The notes: generated from the sequence alone by a model not told the origin. Counted from the first letter of the stretch, positions 1-11,433 are shown. The stretch: DNA of 28,840 bases from Sphaeroforma arctica JP610 (GCF_001186125.1 NW_014040057.1:33687-62526), one strand, 5' to 3'. Program-made: numbers and translations.

Positions 1-825
1 AAAAGTTCATTTTAAGTGTGTTGCTGCCTCCGCCTGGTTTTTTTTAAACTCAATTTTGTGCTATACTTTAAAAAGAATTCGTTTGGTATGTGTGAGATCA
101 AAGTACCTTTGGTTGTTCTTGTATAATTGGTCATATTAGAAGCAAGTAATGCACTTTTAATATAAATCGAATAATTGAAATAAACATAAATTAATGACAC
201 ATAACAACCTTGGAACATCAGTTTAAAAAAAAGTTGGCACCCCCGGGCCCTGGGCCCCACGTATATCAATACTCCATACATAATCTACATATAAATGATT
301 GCACATCATCATGTGTAAATATATCATCTGTTATTCCGTATCATAACTAGAAATATAAAATAAAATGATACATGCGCTCACCGCTCGCCATGGCAACGGA
401 GCCACGGCAAGCTTTTTTACAGAAAATATTTTGTAAGTAAATACGTATGACTACAGAGTACAGACTTCTGTATGTATTTATTTTTTTACATACTTTATTT
501 ACTGACCCGAAAGTATTTGAAAAAATATATATCTTCCGATTATACGTCAAGAGACACAAACGGTTTATAGCTAGCAGTGACGTAAGTGCAGGTGAAAGAA
601 AGTGAGTGTTACAAATAACCAGTACGACACTAACGACGCTATCACAGTGTGACTAGTGCAAGGAGACACGTTTGTCGGTTTTGTTGGAGGTTGCATAGTG
701 TATACTTGCGATACACGCACGATTGTCGACACAATATTTACAACCACGGGTGTCACTTACGTATAGAAATCAGACCCAGAGTCTTTGTACTGTCTTGTTT
801 CGTGGAATACTTTTAGTGTATCAGG
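1..825. other. Upstream non-coding region of the first gene
   Basis: No convincing exon is visible on either strand. Short open frames here have no good splice sites or coding character. The stretch is AT-rich, with one GC-rich palindromic patch near 240-260 built around GGGCCCTGGG, a motif that recurs in the palindromic element near 25850 and 26450. The last few hundred bases should hold the promoter and 5' leader of the gene starting at 826, but I see no clear TATA box. Confidence 0.4.
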
Positions 826-885
826 ATGTTGTTGAATTGTAGCTATATTGTGCGGATTACGCTGCTACTTCAGCTGGTGTGCGCA
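826..885 (+). other. Signal peptide region of the P4H-like protein
   Basis: The start at 826 is the first ATG of the open frame. It gives a short polar start, a hydrophobic core (ITLLLQLVCA) and a small residue before a polar acidic sequence (LDTEDN), as in a cleavable signal peptide. The rest of exon 1 (to about residue 212) is polar, low in complexity and rich in Asp, Glu, Ser and Thr, with only two cysteines. It does not resemble the usual P4H dimerisation domain. Confidence 0.65.
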
Positions 886-3800
886 CTCGATACGGAAGAC
901 AACGTACAACTACATGCAGCAGACTATAAAATTGGCAATACCAACACCAATACCAAAGAGGCTTCCACTTCTACAGAAAATGGTCAGACACGCATCTCTA
1001 TAGAACAGGACAATGCACCTGTCGGGGTGGAGCATATGCTTCGACATGAGGATCTTGATCTTGTCTCGAGAATTGACCAAACTAAGCTAACCATACTCTC
1101 CGCTGAGGCTGAAGTAATGGACGAGAAGAAGCCTTGTAAAAGTACAATGCAGCCAGACGGTAGTGTCACACTTGATTGCGAGTTGCAAGAAGTCGTAGAC
1201 ATGGATATGTCACAAAGGAACAACGTGCATGTACATGCCACTGCTCAACCGGATGTTGACATCTTGGGAGAAGAATTGGGAGCGAAAGAGAAAATATTGA
1301 ATATGGTGAAGGATACTCAGGCGAGGGAGAATGTTGGAGAGCACAGTAGTAGTGGTCGAATGCATATAGTACAACCAGAACCGAGTGCTGGTTCGAATGC
1401 CGTAGCCCGCGATACAGCCGACGATATGGAAATACTAAGTGAGGCCAGTCCGAGACTATACAGGTCAGTGATTGTATGCGTGTGCGGTTGTAGTGTACGA
1501 CACTACATATTTTTTGCAGCATTACTACTGCTATTCAAGAAAATGAGAGTTTCTCTTTAGAAGCTGACTTATGTTTATTAAGATGCTCCTGATACTATTG
1601 CACCATCAACTATTGGTCCTACATGTGTGATTGGTACAATCCGTTCCCAAAGTAGCGTAGCTAATGTGTGTGCAAAGCGCGTGTTTTTATGACTATATGT
1701 GTAGTCGAGAGACAAAATTGAGTTGTAAGTTGTCATTAACAACAAGTGGTTTTATGGTTTCAGACAATTACATTCTTTAACCATGCAGCTGGCTGTACTG
1801 GGCTAGAGCACAATTACTAGCATAGCCGTGTAAATAGTCCTGCTGTCAGCTGTGTTGTTATTTCCATGATGAAAACTGTACTCATAGAAGTTGGAAGACT
1901 GACTGTCGGTAACTATGTTTGAAACGAAATGTAAACACATGTCACTCGCATGTATATGTATTTTATTTGACAGGATTGATAAGTGCATAAACGACATAGA
2001 CCCTACGTTAATGTATACACTATTTCGGCACATGATATGTGTGCAAGTTTTTCGTACATATGCAGTACTTATGTTATGAAAGGTATTACATGTGGCGTTA
2101 TGCCTTTTGAATATGCAGTTGCATTGGAGGATATGCAGTATGGCGCACGCAAGAAAAGTTATATTGGAATTTGAGTTGTTCTGAAGTACATACTCGCCTA
2201 CTACACTTCTTGGCAAGACAATATGGATGGCTCAACTTGTACCACTTCCAATAAATGCTCACACCTTGTCAGTAGCATAGGCCAGCATTTAGAGCCGCTG
2301 CCGTCGTCTTCAGAGTTGACATCTAAGCCTGTTTACTCGCACCTTGCGTGAAGTATTTTTTAGTTCAAGGATATAAAAATTTACAGTCCTATAATAAAGA
2401 GCACTTAGATACGTGCCAAAAAGAGGCGAACTTGTGTATTTATAGGTAATGGTTCCCTCGACTGCACCATATAGCGTTCCTTTGTTTGGGTCATAGATGG
2501 GGTAATACTTCCAATTAGCACTTTCTGGACATACCTACTATGTTTTCAGATTGCACTACGCTATTCAGAGCAGACCCATCGGCAGTGAAGGATCTATCAC
2601 CAAACCGTTTACACTGGCGACGCTGGCCCTTACATACATTGCACATGTTCATTACCACCTCATTATTTGCTCGTGCATTTTTTTTATTGTTCCAATGCCA
2701 TTTATATAGGTTTCCCCAATTCATGACCGACGATGATACAGCTGCTATAGTCACTAATTATGGGAACGCGTTGTTGCCAGTTGTAAAGAAAAGCGTTCAA
2801 TTAGAGGGCGGGAATCAGCATAATGGTATGTTATTTAGTTGCGATCAACCCGACTCGGCTGACAATCTGCTGCTAGCTCTGGTATTTCAGATATGCAGAT
2901 ATTTTATTTTGAGGTTTATTGGTCACAACTCAGTTCTCAAGTCGTATGTAACATAGTGTTTTGGGTCCCTTAAGAGGCGAAAAAAATCATAGTTGAATAT
3001 GTGAGATCCAAAGGACTTAGCGCCGATAACTCGAGATTTAGGGTTCAAATCGTCATTTCAGACTGAATATCAATACGTTCTCATACCTAGACTTAGATCA
3101 GTATTAAATAAACATACCAATCGTTGATCGCCACCGCCTCGTTAATCCCTCAGATGTAATGGAGGCAGTATTTATGGAGGCCACAGGGTCGTACAGGTCA
3201 AAGAGACATCGTGCAGCCCCCGACACTAAGCGGAAAATTAGAGGGCGATATGGTCTGCTCGAACTGAGTGAGAGCCAAGCCATGCGTTCGAAGGTGAGTG
3301 TACACGGTCGATGCAAACGGGGTTTCATTGGCATACCAAACAATATAGAGTATAGATATTCCAAGTGTGGCGATGCTAAGTTGGATTTAAAATCATCAAA
3401 GGTAAATACGGAGTGATCGAGTCACGCCTTCTATTCATAGGCGGGTATACACTGCCAATGCAAACGGTGTACCACAAGTAGTACGTACATTTTATGATAT
3501 TTCTTTATATAGCGTGGTCATCTCATAACAAGGTTCATACGGCTTGCTCAAATTGAGCGAGGGCCAAGGCATGCAACTCGAGGTAGATTTACAATACAAG
3601 CAGTGTTCTATGGTTATTAACTGTGTTCTCGAACGTGAGACTTTTTATGGGGTGTGTGGCCAGAGCTGATGAGATGTTTGCATTTGAAAATCAGACCGAG
3701 TCATGTCACTGTAGGTAAGTGCCTGAACACAACGTATAAAAACGAAAGTCACTGCGTACAATTCCAATAATATATCTATAACTTCAATTCTGAATGCATG

Positions 3801-6652
3801 GGCACACATAGCTAAACCTCGCATAAATATATCTATAACTTCATGTCTGAATGCAAGGGCACACATAGTTAGAGCTCGCATAAATATATCGCGGCGCTCT
3901 CACTCCGATTTGCTCTTTTGAAGCCCTTCTTATAAACATACAATATATATCCTCTCGGGCGCTCGCATGATCGATGACAATGCTAAAATAGACCATCCTA
4001 TCAATGACAGGCCATTCGTTCAATGCGGCGCCGATTGGAGCGGGAGTTGAAAGTGCCACAGAGTCACTTTGAACCGGTTGAAATTCGGCACTTGAAGGCA
4101 TCCGTGCAAGGCTCCGTGGCAGGTAACTCAAAGGATCAGTAGTGATCCAGTATATGTTCATGAAATTATGCATGTATTCTCTATACTGGTGTTGCCATAC
4201 TTTTCAGATCTTTATTTTGTTCTCATCTCTAGTACGTGATCATTAGGATCGGTCATTTATAGGCGTCGTTCCATGCGGTAGTGTATCTCTATTTGCTGAT
4301 TCTTTTACGCTCCCGTATTCTGAATGTGTATTTATATAAAATAAACAAGCTGTTCATACCAATATAGAGAGGTTGTTTGTCACAACTTGTACAATAATAC
4401 ATACATCAATTTCACATTCTCTCTCTGGACTCTGACAGTGACTCGCACAATATGTCTTCCAAGGTTGTCGTCCAAAATAAAGTCCACCTGGCCTATCAAA
4501 ATTATTTTCACTTTTTGTTGTAATTCACTGGTATATTCTCGAATCAACCCTGAACCTCCAGACCAAAAAAAAATTGAGCCCAACCACCCCTACTAGTGTG
4601 TGGAGTTTACGATATTCAAGAATTCAATATACGCACACGCTCATGTCAGCACTTATGCCCTTCGGGAGTGAAGTTGATGTGAAGAAGTGTCCCAGCCGGT
4701 TTCTGGCTGGTACATTGGTCTAGGTAAACGCACTAACACTTCATTTTTCAACCCCATTGGCAGACGCCATTCTACCTCGATATTCGACACAGGGCAACTA
4801 TGGAACCCGGACGGCCACACTCATTACTTTTCTAAGGTATTTACAATGCGCTCGTGCATCGATTAGATGCATAAAAAACATACATAATCTCTATATAGAT
4901 ATATCTTCTATAGGGATTAGGTCTAATCCTTTTACTATCGAGTTGTATAAGACTAATATTGAACGAGTGATCTATCATCTACACCATAACCGGTGCGGAT
5001 GCTGATGGATATATCGTACAAATGTCGATTCTAAAATAAGAAAAGTCTTCGTAGAAAGTTGCTGTCGATTGTACAAATTGAAATTGATTTCTGAAAGATT
5101 GGGCTTGCGCGGACAATATTGGCTGGTCATCTCATTTGCTAGAATGCTGAAGTACCAGCCCGCTGCCAAATCTCGTCGTTGAGATTCAGCATAAAGCATA
5201 GTCTGGAAGCACCGGTATTGTTTTTCCCATCTGATTGATGACTAATTATTCATCTCGCCAAACCTTCAGTACTTCCACAGCGCAAAGTGGGGGCGAAATT
5301 ATCTTTCCGCTTACATTCGCGAATAGTACGCTGAGGTCCAGGCCCCACGCCTCGTTGTATGAACCAGTGCAAGAGACGATTGTCAATGAGGCCCGAAAGT
5401 CGTTTACTGTAGGTCTGCATGGAGTTTAATTGTTGGTCTAAGGGGAAGAATACTTTTTTCTGTTCCTAAGAAGTGAATTTTGCGTCACTTCGATGGATCC
5501 TCGTGTAAGCATATATTTCACATTTGCGTGCGATCCGAACGTGTGGATTATGTATAAACTAGCATAGAAAAATGTTCTTTGAGACATAATTTACGCTAAA
5601 ACAATAACGTAGTGTCCGTTAAATCCCAAAACACAGTCTATTTGGCTTGTTAAAAGATTATTTTTTTTACTTTGAGGTGTTTGTCAGCTATTTTTGCTCA
5701 TTAGCATATCATGTTACTATGTATCGATGCGAGGTACCAACGGCATACCGACAACACAAATTGAGTTTAAACTACTTGCCGACTTGATAATCGGGAGCCT
5801 CCTACCGAGATATTCGAAGTCTCAACTTTTCAGAATTGGGCTGTTTTAGTTTTTAAAAATTACTTGAAGATCATATCTCTAAATTTGGTTTTGCAAACAG
5901 GATATGTGCGGCAACAAGACCAACGATGTTGTCCGTGTGTTACCCGAGAGAGGCTCGGCAATTATATTGTACCATACGCACATCGACGGCCAGCTTGATG
6001 ATTGGGTGAGTAAAGATTCAAGCATCAAATGTATTGAAACAGACATGTAGCTATGATTCCTCTGTGATTTGTAACAACCTCAATGGTCACATCAGAACCG
6101 CAAGTGTGTTCTTGCGTGGTAACATCATGTTAGAATCATGTACAGCGAAGCAGAAACTTGTCCAAGTAGTGAACACGCGGCATATTCCTGTTTTAGTATC
6201 ATGGTGACTATCGAGAGTACGTCGACTTACCGCATATCGAAGGCAAGCAGCAGTGATCGGCTTGGTCAAGTCGCGTACCGGCTGGTATCACGCCAAATAT
6301 AGGGATAATTATATAAATATATATATGTGTGTGTGTGTGTATGTATGTACGTATGTGTATGTATGTATGTATGTATGTATTTGTAGCAGTATATGTATGT
6401 ATGTATGTATTTGTAGCAGTTTATGTAGCATAAATATACATATACATACTTATATTTAAATATATATATACATTGGTTCCGCGCCTACTACCTATAACCC
6501 GATCGCATGCGCTTACTTTCTCGCAGAGCGTGTACGCAAATTGCCCAGCTGCCACAGGCGATGTATGGATGATCGTGCAACATGTAGCCCAGGAGATAGT
6601 TCAGATGCGGATGTGGCCCAAATTGCTTGGCCGATGGCAGGTACTACTATGA
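826..6652 (+). CDS. Secreted prolyl 4-hydroxylase alpha-like protein, probable pseudoenzyme (10 exons)
   Basis: Proposed exons are 826-1463, 1974-2038, 2550-2646, 2710-2825, 3154-3293, 4011-4122, 4764-4836, 5270-5408, 5901-6005 and 6527-6652. All junctions are GT-AG and every phase agrees, giving 536 residues, close to the roughly 530 of animal P4H alpha subunits. The N-terminus (MLLNCSYIVRITLLLQLVCA) is a signal peptide, so the product should enter the ER or be secreted. P4H-like landmarks follow in the right order: GLLELSESQAMRSK, ILPRYSTQGNY then GTRTATLITFL, SGGEIIFP, LPERGSAIILYHTHIDG, and SVYANCPAATGDVW. In active enzymes the Y-x-x-H-x-D segment lies between the second and third landmark; here it is absent within one exon. 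The distal histidine (H-x-x-CPV) reads Tyr, and the 2-oxoglutarate lysine (GxKW) reads Val, so catalysis is unlikely. About 45 extra residues follow the GGE-FP motif. The 63-nt intron 2647-2709 has a weak donor, and exons 3 and 4 may be one. The last exon may instead splice at 6641 into the next gene. Confidence 0.6.
3535..3582 (+). pseudogene. Decayed duplicate of the 3' part of a P4H-like exon, inside an intron
   Basis: This stretch aligns with the end of the exon at 3154-3293. The encoded SYGLLKLSEGQGMQLE resembles RYGLLELSESQAMRSK, and both are followed directly by a GT donor (GTAGAT here, GTGAGT in the exon). By eye roughly two thirds of the bases match. The copy lies in the intron 3294-4010. 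Its upstream AG does not keep the phase needed to join the flanking exons, so it looks like a duplicated exon that is not used, or is used only in an alternative product. Confidence 0.45.
3770..3890. repeat. 57-bp tandem repeat, about 2.1 copies
   Basis: The string ATATATCTATAACTTCA recurs at 3770 and 3827, with the start of a third copy at 3884, giving a 57-bp period. The unit is 19 codons long, so the minus strand stays open and would read a 19-residue repeat (MRALTMCALAFRHEVIDIF then MRGLAMCAHAFRIEVIDIL). It lies in the intron 3294-4010 of the plus-strand gene. I see no splice sites that would make the minus frame a gene. Confidence 0.8.
6318..6425. repeat. TA / TG / TATG microsatellite with a 30-bp duplication
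   Basis: A TA run passes into a TG run (about 6325-6340) and then into GTAT-type tetranucleotides. The 20-base string ATGTATGTATTTGTAGCAGT occurs at 6371 and 6401, showing a 30-bp duplication. It lies in the intron before the last exon of the P4H-like gene. The open frame across it is only simple sequence. Confidence 0.9.
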
Positions 6653-7067
6653 TATGCTTCTCTTGTACACGTGTTTAGTCTGTAATGTATAAGAAGCGAT
6701 TTGTATCATTAATATGTTCGTATCAACACACACGCCGTGTAAAAGTACACATATACGATGACAAATTGTAGAACAACAAATGTATTTGTGATAAACATGC
6801 GTGTAGCGCGATCTGCCATGGTGTCTTTCGATGCTTCATTAGCGAAAGGATAGATTGGTATTTGCAGCTATATCTGTCACCACATAGCTGGCGCATCGGT
6901 TGTACCCCAAATACACTTCAACAAATATCCTGACCCAAACTATCAATTAAAAACTAGTGGATAACGTATTTTCGAACAACTCGACTCTCGTTCCTCGGTG
7001 TCGTGTGTTGAATCTAGCCATATCCTGGACATCTGTTAAAAATATGCGGACTATACAGACTACTTAC

Positions 7068-7286
7068 TTTGCCACCATGATGCTATTCAAAATAGCCCGA
7101 CTCTGACCTAATATAATGTTCTTCCTCTCTGTCATGGCGTCATTACGGTGTGCCAGATGAACCAGCTCGCTGAAGGGGACTTTATCATACCGAATCAGGC
7201 GAGAAATGGGAACCATATGCAAGTCAAAAGTGTCTTCGGTAAACCAAGAAGCTCTCTTAAAAAAGGTGGGATTGTCCAAAGCATAT
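7068..7286 (-). CDS. Possible minus-strand exon of unknown protein
   Basis: The minus strand is open for about 72 codons and reads like protein (for example WFTEDTFDLHMVPISRLIRY, then MTERKNIILGQSRAILNSIM). It is bounded by a plausible acceptor (CATCTAG at about 7287) and a perfect GTAAGT donor at 7067-7062. Without splicing the frame stops at once (AAG TAA), so the end could also be a true C-terminus. I recognise no domain. It lies between the P4H-like gene and the acidic-protein gene, on the opposite strand to both. No partner exon could be joined with confidence. Confidence 0.3.
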
Positions 7287-7427
7287 CTAGATGAGTATGT
7301 TGTATTTGTTAATTTATTTACGTATTTGTATCAATTTTGGTGCACTATATAGAGAATACCTAAATCAGGTTTCGAATGCAATGTGATATCCACCTTGACG
7401 TGAAATGCTAAACTCGTACATAGACTT

Positions 7428-9633
7428 ATGCCGATACACGGAAAAGCATTTCGTTCATGGTCCATACACCTAGATCACCAATATTACTCTACTCGACGCC
7501 CAGGTGGAAAATTCGACACAACCGCGCACGGGCAGTTCTGTACCACAGTGGACCTCAGTCCTTTAAGACACACGCGTGCGCTCACACTGGTGATGCTTGT
7601 AAAGCAACAGAGCTGTCGCGGGGGAGGAGCCGGCCGTGTCGGCGGAATGGAGCAGGTCGACGAGAGGTCCAACACCTACGTGACACTGTCAACCAAGGAG
7701 GGTATGTTTGTGGTTTTATGCACTGTCGTATTTTAAAACGTATTGGTATTGGCACATATAGTACGCGCATATAAACATGCACACTCACGCACAACATTCA
7801 ACTCCGTAGCTAAGGAAGTGGCGGATACCACCAGGTGCTGTGGTTGGAAGATTCGATTTTCAAAGCAGTGCAAAGTCGATGTGTTCGGCCCCGACCGTCC
7901 TATCAAGCACTCGCTGCGCCCGAACACCCTCCAACTTGTACCAAACACGTGGGTGCCTATCATTGTATCCGTGACAAATACGGGGGACTCGCTGGCTTGG
8001 GTGAGTGAGTATGTGCCCGTGGAGCCTAAGAAGAGTATCAAGGTGAAAGCACGTGCTGATTCAGATACTGTGGCCGATGACGATTCTAGAGAGCCGTTGG
8101 TGGAAAAGTATGATCTCATCGCCGAGCGATTATCTTTGACATGTGGTGGATTGACCAAGATAGTTATGCTCGATCGTATTATGTTGTTGCTGCTGTTGTT
8201 GCATGTGCGATTTGGGAAAGAAATAAAGCTCGATCGTACTATGGTTAATAGATTTAGATGTTGCGGTCTATCTGCCTTGGACAAATCAATTGTTGCTGCT
8301 GTTCTTGCATATACTCGTGGGTGAAAGCATTGAGTGCAATAGTTCTGTGTTGTACTTATCTGTAGTTAGGTACAACGTACCCAGGTATGAATATACCTTA
8401 CACATCTACAGCTGGCATGGGAACATTGACTACACAAGATCACATACATATACTGATTGCGAAATCACACGCACTTACACACACTCAGTGAAGAAACAGA
8501 GGAGCAGGAGGAGGTCGACGACGAAGAGCAGCCCCCAAATTGGGACTGGGACGAAGATGACGAAGGCGATGAAGGCGATGAATCTGGACGGTGTGTGTAC
8601 AATTGCCAATCTAATGTCGAAAGTCAATCCTGAATTTAACATCCTCTGCACGCATACTACATCCTGACGTGGCTAACTATACGTGGCCATTTGGCGCCAG
8701 AATTCGCTGTGTCTAAGCTGTATGTTGCATCATTCCGATGCACGAGGCCAGCGGTGATACTAAATGCAACCTATACACTTACACATATCTAGAGAGGCAA
8801 GTACAACCCTCCCGAATCTAAAGGGTGACGAGGTGGGTGAAAGGGTCATGAAGGAACTGAGACAAGGACCAACGCACGCTAAAAAGGAGCCGCCTATGCC
8901 GGCACAGAAGGTCGCAGACACAGGTACTGTTGTTTGGTGAATTTGTTGTTATGAACATATGCGGGCTGGTACTACATGGTTATTTCATATTGGTCTTAGA
9001 CCTATGGGTGGGAAGTAACATGTGGTTTTAATCCGCGAGGAGTATTTTATTTAGCAGCCTCCTTCTTAGAGCTATGCTTGGAGTTCGTGAACTCTATAAT
9101 ATTGAGTCGGTGCTGAGTGCGCGCTGTCTGATATGTAAGTCGTTATCAGGCCTTCAAGCGCTAGTAGTGCACGCACGTAAATTGAGGCATGATATGCGTA
9201 GACTGAGGGCCGTAGCACCTTCAGAAGAATATATTTGTCTTTGCTCGTTTTATTGGCACAAGTCTGGCGGCGTATAAGTGAGCCTTCATATACACCCAAA
9301 TATCTGAGTAGATCACTCAACGCGGACCTGGTCTCTTGCGATGTATCTTTACGATTTATAAAACCAGTAGGACCGACCAAACCACCGCCTGTCAAGAACA
9401 GCCGGAGTGAAAACAAGAAAAGGATCAGCAATACCAAGTGGTCGTACGTCAATGCTTTGATGTCTGGGTCAGGTTTTGGGGCGAGTGCCGGTGACGCTGA
9501 GTCGCATAGAAGTATAGGTCATACCGATCCCCAAACGCGCATGTACGAGCAGTTGCGAAAGATCTCTATCTCGCAATCTGTTCGAACGATCAATGATGAC
9601 GACACCAATTACGAGGAGGTGTGTTGTATATAA
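7428..9633 (+). CDS. Unrecognised protein with acidic centre and basic tail (5 exons, start uncertain)
   Basis: Proposed exons are 7428-7701 (or from 7611 if spliced in), 7810-8107, 8489-8590, 8793-8923 and 9263-9633. Donors are GTATGT, GTATGA, GTGTGT and GTACTG. Every phase agrees, giving about 391 residues from the ATG at 7428. Exon 2 is the best conserved-looking part (FGPDRPIKHSLRPNTLQLVP, then IIVSVTNTGDSLAWVSEYVP). It alternates beta-strand-like stretches and loosely recalls Ig/MSP-type beta sandwiches, but I cannot assign a family. Exon 3 is very acidic (EETEEQEEVDDEEQ, then DWDEDDEGDEGDES). The tail is basic and Ser/Pro-rich (KPPPVKNSRSENKKR) and ends at a TAA. The end of exon 2 could instead be GG|GTGAAA at 8320. 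There is no signal peptide, which favours a gene separate from the P4H-like one, although an intron 6641-7610 would also keep phase. Confidence 0.55.
8169..8312. repeat. Short duplicated segments in an intron
   Basis: CTCGATCGTA occurs at 8169 and again at 8229, 60 bp apart. A TTGTTGCTGCTGTT-TTGCAT segment near 8183 recurs near 8290. They lie in the likely intron 8108-8488 and suggest local duplication rather than coding sequence, although the exon 2 frame stays open through them. Confidence 0.5.
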
Positions 9634-10435
9634 GTGGAGCACAGTCCGGCTCATCCGACAAAAAACTATTGGCAGTTATGCACGGGTGTGTGGCACTTAT
9701 ATGTAACTTTTAGTGTCGATGTGCGAGAACTCTTACTGCATGTTACTTTTATAAGGATGTAACATAGACTTTCTACTTGATGTTCAGCGGAGATTATATC
9801 TGGGGTGTATGACGGGATATGCCATTGCGTCTGATATACTCGGTTGATCTGGAATATCCGCAACACTCTGTTGTCAAGTAGAACAGCACGCAGTCGAATA
9901 GCTACAAATGGTCATTCTTAAAACGGCACACATTGTAACTTCCAGAAGTGTATTCAATCTACTGTATGGTAACTCCCCACTCTACAGACCCGCTTGTGTT
10001 TGGACAAGGAGCGAGGTATAGAGGTTTCCGAAATTCTTCTGGTGCCACAGCATGTGACGGGTGCTGAATTAGACCTACTGATTTCAAGTATGAGTGAGAA
10101 GATATAATATCGGATTTAATCGCGCAGAGCAAGCTTGTACTCTGTCTGGCAAATCGGATCCATGCTGCAATATAGTGACCTGCTTCGGAATGGTGACCAC
10201 AACCATGAGTGGCAATGGCAGAACTACGGGGAGCTGAGAAATACAGACCTTGTCGATCTCCAATTAAGTAAATTACATAGCTGAGTAAAGTATATAACTG
10301 GATTAAACAAATTAACAATGTGCATACTTGCTTGAGGACAACCGTTTTATCGATGAACGCCAAAGAGCCGCTTCAAGTCGATTGTATCAACTGCAAATAT
10401 ATAAATCACCTGCCTCGAAACATGAGTGAGAGCTT
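9634..10435. other. Spacer with one uncertain minus-strand open frame
   Basis: A 134-codon minus-strand frame spans 9959-10363. Its second half reads somewhat like protein (YFSAPRSSAIATHGCGHHSE, then HPSHAVAPEEFRKPLYLAPC), and several CAG acceptors and a GTATGC donor lie inside it. I could not build a consistent exon chain or recognise a domain, so I leave it as spacer with a possible exon. No polyadenylation signal stands out for the plus-strand gene ending at 9633. Confidence 0.35.
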
Positions 10436-10439
10436 ATGT

Positions 10440-10548
10440 CTATAAATATATATGTATGTGTGTGTGTGTGTGTGTACGTATATACGTATATACGTATACT
10501 TGTATCTATGTATGTATATATATATATGTGTGTATGTGTGTATTTATG

Positions 10549-10602
<54 letters not shown>
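10440..10602. repeat. Compound microsatellite (TG, TACG, TATG, long TA)
   Basis: A TG run near 10456-10474 is followed by TATACG units, GTATG-type units, and a pure TA run of about 50 bases ending near 10601. Open frames on both strands here are simple sequence. Confidence 0.95.
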
Positions 10603-10604
<2 letters not shown>

Positions 10605-11200
10605 CAAACCCTGCCAATTTCCAATTAAGTGAAGTATATAGCTTTGCTCTATGAATGACTGGATTCAAAATAATACAGAATATGGCATGGTTCTTTAATA
10701 ATTCAATCCAGTATCTGATTGAACAGTGACATATTTACTACCAATTGAAAGAGGAGATTAATACAAGCACGTCAGTACCTTGAAGTAGCTAGTACGATGT
10801 CTATGAGGGAGTCTATGAAGTATATCAGAGAACTGGCTACGCGGTGGCTTCAAATTGGCTACGATTGGTTTTACGGTGGTTTCAACGTGGCTTCAATTTG
10901 GGGTTTTTGAAAACTTTTTTTATCTACAAATCACGCTGAAAATAGTGTTCAGGAGTGTTCTGACTTTTGAACTAAAATAGCTAAGGTATTACTTCCAACG
11001 AGAAAAAGTCTTTAAAATGACTGAAGTTAACTTCTCTACCCTTCGATTTGTTGATATATTTGATACTGGGTTAATAGTGCAATCCCTATCGGAAAAGATT
11101 TTTGGATCATCTGTATAACAGTAAAAATAAAATCAAAAAAGGGGCTCTTAAAGACACTCGCTTCGACATGAAAGAGCCCGCCTAGATTCAATTATATATA
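10603..11200. other. AT-rich spacer downstream of the giant gene
   Basis: No gene is visible. At 10842-10901 there are three degenerate copies of a CGGTGGCTTCAAATTGG-like motif (10842, 10874 and 10886), apparently a small decayed tandem array. The rest is AT-rich sequence between the microsatellite and the 3' end of the minus-strand giant gene. Confidence 0.5.
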
Positions 11201-11206
11201 TTTATT
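11201..11206 (-). terminator. Candidate polyadenylation signal of the giant gene
   Basis: AATAAA reads on the minus strand about 230 bases after the TAG stop at 11434-11436, within an AT-rich stretch. The position is normal for a 3' end signal, but AT-rich DNA gives such hexamers by chance. Confidence 0.45.
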
Positions 11207-11433
11207 AAATATAGAACATTTGCTATAAACACTACTAATATATGGCCAGTCAACATCTGCCAAAGCCACACAGCTCCGGAGCACCATCATCTCATAATCT
11301 GATCGCACCCTCGCTTCCCATGCATACCCTGAATTCTACTACTATAGCAGTCAGGATATCTGTCTGAGACAGAGAGTACTTGACAACAGGCCGTCTTGAC
11401 ACTGGCACAAACTGGCTGCGACTTCGGCTACCA

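Noticed and set aside
1803-2216. Minus-strand 137-codon frame
   Set aside because: It overlaps the small plus-strand exon at 1974-2038, is AT-rich, and has no domain or splice support.
4380-4583. Minus-strand 67-codon frame (SGLIREYTSELQQKVKIILI and following)
   Set aside because: It reads somewhat like protein, but has no convincing splice sites or start. It lies in an intron of the plus-strand gene, with no partner exon or family.
8001-8006. GTGAGT donor inside exon 2 of the second gene
   Set aside because: It is a good donor by sequence, but the frame stays clearly coding for another 100 bases (VSEYVPVEPKKSIKVKARAD), so I read through it.
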